From assembly GCA_002825515.1 (NCBI GenBank), contig PJET01000002.1:1-64000 (forward strand): a stretch of 64,000 nt of DNA. Reading direction: 5' to 3'. Both the position numbers and the translations under genes were made by a program. Source of the DNA: Candidatus Thorarchaeota archaeon MP11T_1 (lineage in GTDB: Archaea > Asgardarchaeota > Thorarchaeia > Thorarchaeales > Thorarchaeaceae). Each line of letters opens with the position of its first letter. Positions within the stretch are counted from its first letter, which is position 1. Below the pieces are notes generated by a model, which made no database searches, was not told the DNA's origin, and saw only the letters and a program-made list of their open reading frames with translations. This document shows, piece by piece, positions 58,968 to 64,000 of the stretch.

Positions 58968-59399
58968 GTTGCCAACACCAAATTCTGCTGCTGTGTGAGA
59001 GACTAATAACCAATTCCCTAGGTACCAGTCCATTCATATTATGATATTATACCGCATTATGGACCAGTGACATTGACCTTTGAAAACTGGCGAGCCACTG
59101 TTTCAGCGTCCTTGCTTAGAAACATCCATGTTGAATTGGAGCAAGACCACATTGATGGGAGGAACGAGAATCAGAGGATTTGGCTTATCACCCGCGTTTC
59201 GCTTGTAAGAGTAGGTATCCTTCTCCTTGCATTATTACGCAGTGTACTACCAAAAAAATCATCGAAATAGTGGAAAAGGAGCAGCAGGAGGGTCAATCTG
59301 TCCACTCTAGTGTAAACCAGATTGATTATCATCCGCGCAATGAGAATACTAGCTACCATGATGGTTTCTACTGCTTCTTTTCTACATCAACATCTCTGA
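58968..59399. other. Intergenic region, no confident gene
   Basis: About 430 bp between the oxidoreductase beta subunit and the membrane protein. A palindrome-like GGTATAATATCATAATATG near 59035-59052 (minus strand) offers a TATA for the korB-like gene. Open frames at 59067-59270 (67 aa, + strand) and 59180-59416 have no recognisable features; the first could be a leaderless small gene but has no other support. Confidence 0.35.
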
Positions 59400-59783
59400 C
59401 TAGGCCTTTGCGGTGAAAAAGACATACAAGAACAGAACTGAGAACAATGCTAACAGTCCAACAAGTAGCCATACTATCACAGGAAGGGTCATTGTGAACG
59501 CATTCCACAACATCCCAATAGCTCCCAGGATATTGTAGATTAGTTCCATGACTACAAAGATCTCAATCTGGTCCCATGTTGTCTTTCTATATGCCATGAA
59601 GGAGCCAACAGCCATCATGAGGGTGGCCATTCCTACTATACGACCAGCTGCGTATTCGACTGGCCATCCGGTAGCTGTACTCCAATATTCAGGCAAGATA
59701 AACCAGAAGGCTCCAAAGACCAAAGCGACGATGAAGTGTAACAGGAAAATATACTTAGCTATGTTAGGTATCTCTCCAGCCAT
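59400..59783 (-). CDS. Small polytopic membrane protein
   Basis: About 127 aa with four hydrophobic segments (FLLHFIVALVFGAFWFILP, GRIVGMATLMMAVGSFMAY, IFVVMELIYNILGAIGMLW, VIVWLLVGLLALFSVLFLYV). No catalytic motif. Start ATG 59783 is preferred over GTG 59792. Function unknown. Confidence 0.65.
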   Translation of the reverse strand: MAGEIPNIAKYIFLLHFIVALVFGAFWFILPEYWSTATGWPVEYAAGRIVGMATLMMAVGSFMAYRKTTWDQIEIFVVMELIYNILGAIGMLWNAFTMTLPVIVWLLVGLLALFSVLFLYVFFTAKA

Positions 59784-59905
59784 CTCAATCACGCGCTCAA
59801 AAGCATCATGAGAAATGATTTAGCTCTCTTATCTACATTTCTAACAACCAATAGAATCATAGAAAATAATCTGTTGATGAGACTCTTGTTAAAGCTCTAT
59901 TCATT

Positions 59906-60595
59906 TTATTCGGAGATTGTAATCACGTGCGAGGATTCTTTTGATTGGAGGTTTCTTTCTCTGTGATACCATGGATTCGCGAATGCGGTTGCGGTTAGAA
60001 CCATTGAGATTGTCAGTAGCACATCTGGAACATAGAATAATGACGTGGCTAGAAGTGGAACTCTGAGGATTTGACTAGCCATGCCAAAAAGGACTGAAAT
60101 GATCATGAGTTCACTTCTCACCTCTTTCAGGCGACCGGTCCTCCAAGTAATAATGAATGTGAACATCATCATAATTCCAAGAATTATCATCACTGGAATA
60201 GTCAAGATCATAATCAATTCTTCATGTGAGCCAAAGAGAGCTATTACTACCCAGTACAAGCCCAGCAGAAAGACTATCCTATTGTGAAATTTCTGAATTG
60301 AAGGAGCCCAGATTTGAAGAATAGCACCTAAGATTGGTATGATTGATCCTCCGATAGCGACTGAACGAATCCGGAAGAGGATCATCGTTGTTTGCAGCAA
60401 TCCAATATGCTGAAGCGTGACAATCATGATATTGAAAGCCTGACTTACAAATGCGATTGCAAAGACCAGCGGAAGGTCAGTAAGAAGTCGGACTTCTTGT
60501 GAGAACCATTTCCGGCCCAGGTATGTACCAATCACAGCAGAAATGAACACTGTCGCTATACTCGATATTACTACTAGTTCTGTACCTATTTGCAT
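59906..60595 (-). CDS. Seven-helix membrane protein, unknown
   Basis: 229 aa, about seven hydrophobic segments, starting MQIGTELVVISSIATVFISA, with a polar C terminus. It follows the CPBP protease gene by two nt and so is in the same operon, suggesting a partner or substrate role. The general shape resembles the 213-aa membrane protein at 1626-2267; family unknown. Confidence 0.65.
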   Translation of the reverse strand: MQIGTELVVISSIATVFISAVIGTYLGRKWFSQEVRLLTDLPLVFAIAFVSQAFNIMIVTLQHIGLLQTTMILFRIRSVAIGGSIIPILGAILQIWAPSIQKFHNRIVFLLGLYWVVIALFGSHEELIMILTIPVMIILGIMMMFTFIITWRTGRLKEVRSELMIISVLFGMASQILRVPLLATSLFYVPDVLLTISMVLTATAFANPWYHRERNLQSKESSHVITISE

Positions 60596-60597
60596 CT

Positions 60598-61575
60598 TTA
60601 GACCTCCTTGGCTTTTGTACCTATAGAACTCCTATCTTCAGATTCCGGTCTTTCTCCCTTGTTTTTTCTGTCAATCAACAGATGCCATGCAGCTGAAAAC
60701 TGTTCAATCTTGTATTTCCACAGTACAAAACCTAGTGGTATGAATGTCAAGAAGAACATCAGAAGAGTAGCGGTCATCAGTCCTGGAGTTGAGAAAATGA
60801 TGTCAGGTCCTTGAATCACTGGTTCCGGACCAATCTTGAAACACTCGCTGGTGAAGTTGATGATTGTGTGGACCACAATTGGACCAACAAGAGTTCGACT
60901 GGTGCTGAACCGTTCATAGTAAATTCCAAAGAATATTCCCAGAATAGAGGTGAAAAAGACCATTGACGCAATCTCATTAAAGGCATCAACTCCTATTGCT
61001 CCATTAACAATAGGCCATCCTGCGTGCCAGACACCAAATATAGTGGCAGACAGCAGTATAGATCTATTAGCGCTTTGGTTTGTTTTGAAAGCATTGATTA
61101 GAAGACCTCGGAAGAGAGTTTCTTCAAGGAGCGCATTTGTAAGAAAGAAGAAAAGCATGTACACAAGTAGCCCTTCGTTTAGAATGTGAAGCTGAAGAGG
61201 GTAAGTGGGATCGATTAACAAACCATACGCAATGGTCCCACCAAAATCAATTCCAAAGGATATCGTTAGGCCAATCAGAAACCCAACAATCAGATGAGCA
61301 TGGAAGTTGTTTTTTGAGAAACCAAGAACTGAACCGATTTCTTTTGACCGATATTTCCAGAAAAACCCAAGAATGATTATGAATGGGAAAAGCTTTGAAG
61401 GAAGAATATTCATCCAAGTACTGCCAAGATTGAGTACAAATTGGTCTATCAATCGCCAAACAACAGCAATAGAGAGCATTATTCCTCCTATCTTTAGAAG
61501 ACTAATGGATGACCATGAGGATTGTTCTTTTTCTTCCGAGTCAACTGTTTTTTGAACTTGGGTCGTTGCCATCAT
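60598..61575 (-). CDS. CPBP-family intramembrane metalloprotease
   Basis: 325 aa with about eight membrane segments. Motif 1 EETLFRG (Glu-Glu...Arg), motif 2 FGVWHAGWP and motif 3 GPIVVHTIINF fit the ABI/CPBP (Rce1-like) glutamic protease family, which processes prenylated proteins or bacteriocin-related peptides; archaeal targets are unknown. A TATA-like GTTTAAATTG lies about 50 nt upstream. In one operon with the seven-helix protein. Confidence 0.85.
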   Translation of the reverse strand: MMATTQVQKTVDSEEKEQSSWSSISLLKIGGIMLSIAVVWRLIDQFVLNLGSTWMNILPSKLFPFIIILGFFWKYRSKEIGSVLGFSKNNFHAHLIVGFLIGLTISFGIDFGGTIAYGLLIDPTYPLQLHILNEGLLVYMLFFFLTNALLEETLFRGLLINAFKTNQSANRSILLSATIFGVWHAGWPIVNGAIGVDAFNEIASMVFFTSILGIFFGIYYERFSTSRTLVGPIVVHTIINFTSECFKIGPEPVIQGPDIIFSTPGLMTATLLMFFLTFIPLGFVLWKYKIEQFSAAWHLLIDRKNKGERPESEDRSSIGTKAKEV

Positions 61576-61782
61576 TTGGCCTCTGCTAAGCTATGAACTG
61601 TCATGAAGTGGTTGTTAGTACAATTTAAACACCGATAAGCAAAATTTGGAGGGAAAACAAGGGTCCGTGTCTGGGAACTGGGAGAATTGCTATCTTGTGG
61701 CAGAATTTGTGCTAACATCAATTTTAAAACGGCATGACTGCGCCCTCCATTCTGATTTCAATCACTTTAGTGGTGAAACTGA

Positions 61783-62214
61783 ATGTCCGATGTCGCAGCA
61801 ATGAGAGCCTTCAATCGCGAGCTTGCAGCGGTTGTTGGGGCAACTGTTGAAGTAGTAATCAACACAGGCAAGACCTATGCAGGTACCTTGAAAGGAATTG
61901 ATCAGAACACTTTGAGCATTGTCCTCTCTGATGTGGTTGCTGATGGTGAAACCAATATACCGAAGATATTCATCTATGGTAGCAGCATAGTTTCATTTTC
62001 AGTCGCAGAGAGAGAGATTAGTCTTGAAGGGCTTGCAAAGGAGCTAGAGAAGACATTTCCACCCGGTGGAGTGCAGTTCTATCCCGACACAGGGATAATA
62101 CTTGTAATGAATAAAATCCGTATCTCAAAAGACGGTATCGAGGGTAGTGGTCCTCTCTATGAGCGTGTTGCAGTCATCGCAGATGACTGGTTGAAAGAGC
62201 ACGGTTTAGCATAG
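61783..62214 (+). CDS. Sm-like (Lsm) RNA-binding protein with C-terminal extension
   Basis: 143 aa. The Sm1 motif is seen in VGATVEVVINTGKTYAGTLK, then GIDQNTLSIVLSDV, and Sm2 in KIFIYGSSIVSFSV (residues about 61-74). The C-terminal 60 residues form a second domain, as in SmAP3-type proteins. Sm-like proteins form rings on U-rich RNA. ATG start, TATA-like TTTTAAAACG near 61722. Confidence 0.88.
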   Translation: MSDVAAMRAFNRELAAVVGATVEVVINTGKTYAGTLKGIDQNTLSIVLSDVVADGETNIPKIFIYGSSIVSFSVAEREISLEGLAKELEKTFPPGGVQFYPDTGIILVMNKIRISKDGIEGSGPLYERVAVIADDWLKEHGLA

Positions 62215-62320
62215 CAGTCACTATGACTATATGAGCATATGACCTAAGTGCATCTCTGAGTCAAAACTAGGCATATCTAGATATCTCGCTGCGAGTTGGG
62301 GCATCATTAAAGATTATGCA

Positions 62321-63580
62321 CTAGAGAAGTCTTCTTAGGCCAAGCTCCTCAATTTCCTTTTTCTTGGCTTCTTTTTCCTTTGCCGGTTTCCGTGTCAAAG
62401 TGCGTTCTAATGGTTTAAGACGTTCTTCCCAAGACCTTTCAGTGGACTCAGGAATTTTTCCAAAGGCACGTGCGCGTGCTTCTCTAGAACCGAGTGATGT
62501 TGTCTGCGAGCTAATTATTCCATATTCTGCCAAGCGTTTTGTTGTTGAGGAGAGAGGAGTTTCTTCTTTTGAACGAGCCAAAAGTTGAGGGCTTTTCACA
62601 CCTGTGAGAATGAGCATAACACGGAGGACGCCACCAAGTCGTGGATCGACACGAGCACCCCAGATAACATTAGCATCGGAACTCATCTTTTCAGAAACTA
62701 TCTCACCGACCTTGTTAGCCTCTGCGAGGCTCATGTCTGGACCTCCAGTGATATGAATAAGTGCGCCAGTTGCACCAGTCCATTCTACCTCTAGGAGCGG
62801 ACTATTGAGAGCGTTCTTTATTGCCTCATTGGCACGATCTGCTCCTGTAGCTTCCCCGAGACCTACGAGAGCCACTCCACCATTACAGATTATTGAACGA
62901 ACATCAGCATAATCTAGATTGATCAGACTTGGCATGGTTATCGTTTCAGTGATGCCCTTCACCATGTTCGCAAGAACTTCATCTGCGACTCCAAAGGCTT
63001 CCTCTAGTGGCAGATCTGGAACTAGCTCCATGAGTTTTTGATTATCAATAACCACCGCTGTGTCTACATTTTCCTGTAAACGCGCCAGACCAGCTTTTGC
63101 CTTATCAATCCTGGTCCGTTCAAGATTGAAAGGCATTGTAATTACACCGACAACAATTGCGTCATTGTTCTTAGCAATTTCAGCGACAACAGGTGCGCTT
63201 CCTGTACCAGTACCACCACCCATTCCTGCTGCAATGAAGACTAAATCAGCATCTCTTAGGAGCTCGGTCAGCTGCCCAGTCGACTCTTCTGCAGCAGCTC
63301 TTCCAACATGTGGATAGCCACCAGCTCCCAGTCCACGAGTGATTCTCTCACCGATCAAGAGTTTTCTGTGGGCTGTTGTGATTGCTAGGTGTTGGCGATC
63401 AGTGTTTATTGCTATACATTCGGCACCTTGGACTCCAATGGTCATTAGACGTTTCACTGTATTATTTCCAGCACCACCACATCCCACAACCAGAATCCGA
63501 GCTTGTCCCATGTCGCGGACGGCAGACATACCTCGCTCTCCGCGACTATGTTCCCGTGCAGCATCAATAAACGATTTCAT
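62321..63580 (-). CDS. ftsZ: Cell division protein FtsZ
   Basis: 419 aa from ATG 63580. Tubulin-like GTPase: LVVGCGGAGNNTVKRL, AINTDRQHLAITTA, AAGMGGGTGTGSAPVVAEIA (tubulin signature), NLDYADVRSIICNGG and the T7 loop, with a basic C-terminal tail (RTLTRKPAKEKEAKKKEIEE). It polymerises at the division site. The start overlaps the CopG stop (ATGA), which fixes it; an upstream reading to 63631 is excluded by this coupling. Confidence 0.96.
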   Translation of the reverse strand: MKSFIDAAREHSRGERGMSAVRDMGQARILVVGCGGAGNNTVKRLMTIGVQGAECIAINTDRQHLAITTAHRKLLIGERITRGLGAGGYPHVGRAAAEESTGQLTELLRDADLVFIAAGMGGGTGTGSAPVVAEIAKNNDAIVVGVITMPFNLERTRIDKAKAGLARLQENVDTAVVIDNQKLMELVPDLPLEEAFGVADEVLANMVKGITETITMPSLINLDYADVRSIICNGGVALVGLGEATGADRANEAIKNALNSPLLEVEWTGATGALIHITGGPDMSLAEANKVGEIVSEKMSSDANVIWGARVDPRLGGVLRVMLILTGVKSPQLLARSKEETPLSSTTKRLAEYGIISSQTTSLGSREARARAFGKIPESTERSWEERLKPLERTLTRKPAKEKEAKKKEIEELGLRRLL

Positions 63581-63762
63581 TGTTCTACAACCTCGCTCAA
63601 TCTTCCGGTTGTGTTTAAGGTACCTTCCCACAACTCTCGTTTTAGTAGGTCACGAATGGCATTTCGAATGGCTTCTGATCTGTTGGGATAGAGACCTTTG
63701 TCTACAAGGCGTTGAATATCATCAACTATCTTTTCTGGCAAGTGCACTGCTATGAGACGCAT
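63577..63762 (-). CDS. CopG/ribbon-helix-helix regulator
   Basis: 61 aa. MRLIAVHLPEKIVDDIQRLV and LYPNRSEAIRNAIRDLLKRE form the RHH fold (beta-alpha-alpha). Its stop overlaps the FtsZ start as ATGA, so it is co-translated and could regulate the ftsZ operon. This CopG-FtsZ pairing is common in euryarchaea and their relatives. No clear upstream TATA. Confidence 0.88.
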   Translation of the reverse strand: MRLIAVHLPEKIVDDIQRLVDKGLYPNRSEAIRNAIRDLLKRELWEGTLNTTGRLSEVVEQ

Positions 63763-63841
63763 GTCTAGTCCTCTGAAATGCTGAGGAATTAGTGAGATAT
63801 GGTTCCTTGTAATACTCGGATAAGTGTCTGATTTGTGTTAA

Positions 63842-63872
63842 GAAAAATAGAGGGAGAGAGGAGCAACCTCTC
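63842..63872 (-). terminator. Terminator after uL2
   Basis: On the minus strand GAGAGG-TTGCT-CCTCTC followed by TCCCTCTATTTTTCTTAAC: a compact stem and U-rich tail 15 nt after the uL2 stop, separating the ribosomal operon from CopG-ftsZ. Confidence 0.6.
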
Positions 63873-63886
63873 ATCTCATAAATTCA

Positions 63887-64000
63887 TTACTTAGTCTTGC
63901 GTCCAGTTCTCCTAGCCGCTATATTACCAACTTTACGGCCAGGGGGTGCATGTCTACTAACGGTAGAAGGTCTACCAGGTGACTGATGAGAACCACCACC
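63887..64000 (-). CDS. rpl2: Ribosomal protein uL2 (L2), C-terminal end (partial)
   Basis: Only the last 37 residues are present; the gene runs off the right edge. [20 protein letters not shown] followed by [17 protein letters not shown] is the universally conserved uL2 C terminus, which reaches into the peptidyl-transferase region of 23S rRNA. It ends at the TAA at 63887-63889. Confidence 0.96.
   Translation of the reverse strand, partial: GGGSHQSPGRPSTVSRHAPPGRKVGNIAARRTGRKTK

Noticed and set aside
59180..59416. 78-aa open frame on the + strand
   Set aside because: Overlaps another weak frame and runs into the antisense end of the membrane protein gene; no promoter or ribosome site.
1..64000. 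CRISPR arrays, insertion sequences, prophage or integrative elements
   Set aside because: No regularly spaced repeats, transposase, integrase or phage structural genes were seen. The tRNA genes have no adjacent direct-repeat attachment site or integrase.

Overview
This window is archaeal chromosomal DNA, and I infer an Asgard archaeon, possibly Thorarchaeota-like. The archaeal evidence is direct: TATA/BRE promoters, tRNA genes with introns after anticodon position 37, archaeal-type ValRS, Trm1, Gar1, SRP19, an Sm-like protein, archaeal UMP kinase, and tetrahydromethanopterin C1 enzymes (Ftr, FwdC, Mch) without any methanogenesis gene. Asgard is suggested by an RPC34/RPC39-like winged-helix Fe-S protein whose cysteine spacing matches eukaryotic Pol III, and by a longin-like domain fused to a long helical protein. 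Base composition looks like the low 40s in %GC. GTG and TTG starts are frequent, and Shine-Dalgarno motifs decide several of them.

Layout. The left edge is the 5' end of a 16S rRNA (minus strand) with its leader and promoter. Positions 0.5-10 kb carry TatD, a membrane protein/winged-helix operon with a repeated operator-like element, tRNA-Ala, an MFS carrier, DUF302, a methyltransferase, two tandem OsmC proteins, ValRS, and UMP kinase with a winged-helix regulator. Positions 10-16 kb hold intron-containing tRNA-Leu, a YbaK deacylase, three tiny Shine-Dalgarno-linked ORFs, PolX, a UroD-like protein, an HDAC-fold enzyme and a methyltransferase. Positions 16-25 kb are the least ordinary part: a membrane alpha/beta hydrolase, a CrtC-like/unknown gene pair, a PEP-synthase-like enzyme split into two overlapping genes with no PEP-binding barrel, two Fe-S proteins, and the longin-helical protein.

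Positions 25-38 kb are mostly accessory metabolism and membrane proteins, including AMP-forming acetyl-CoA synthetase, an OFA-type carrier and a CoA-transferase/GNAT fusion, which together suggest acyl-CoA and organic-acid handling. Positions 38-47 kb are information processing and pyrimidine metabolism: tRNA-Ile, cyclophilin, Trm1, an FtsJ-type methyltransferase, the RPC34-like protein, Gar1, SRP19, dCMP deaminase, PyrB and intron-containing tRNA-Pro. Positions 47-52 kb have a GH13 glucosidase, small DUF proteins and tRNA-Thr. Positions 52-59 kb contain ftr divergent from fwdC-mch (formyl-methanofuran to methylene-H4MPT steps of the archaeal Wood-Ljungdahl branch), a MoaD/ThiS-like protein, and the gamma and beta subunits of a 2-oxoacid:ferredoxin oxidoreductase. 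The right end has membrane proteins, a CPBP protease, an Sm-like protein, a CopG-ftsZ operon and the 3' end of the ribosomal protein uL2 gene.

Genes are tightly packed. Six convergent pairs interlock their stop codons in a 4-nt YTAR overlap. No CRISPR array, integrase, intact transposase or prophage is visible.
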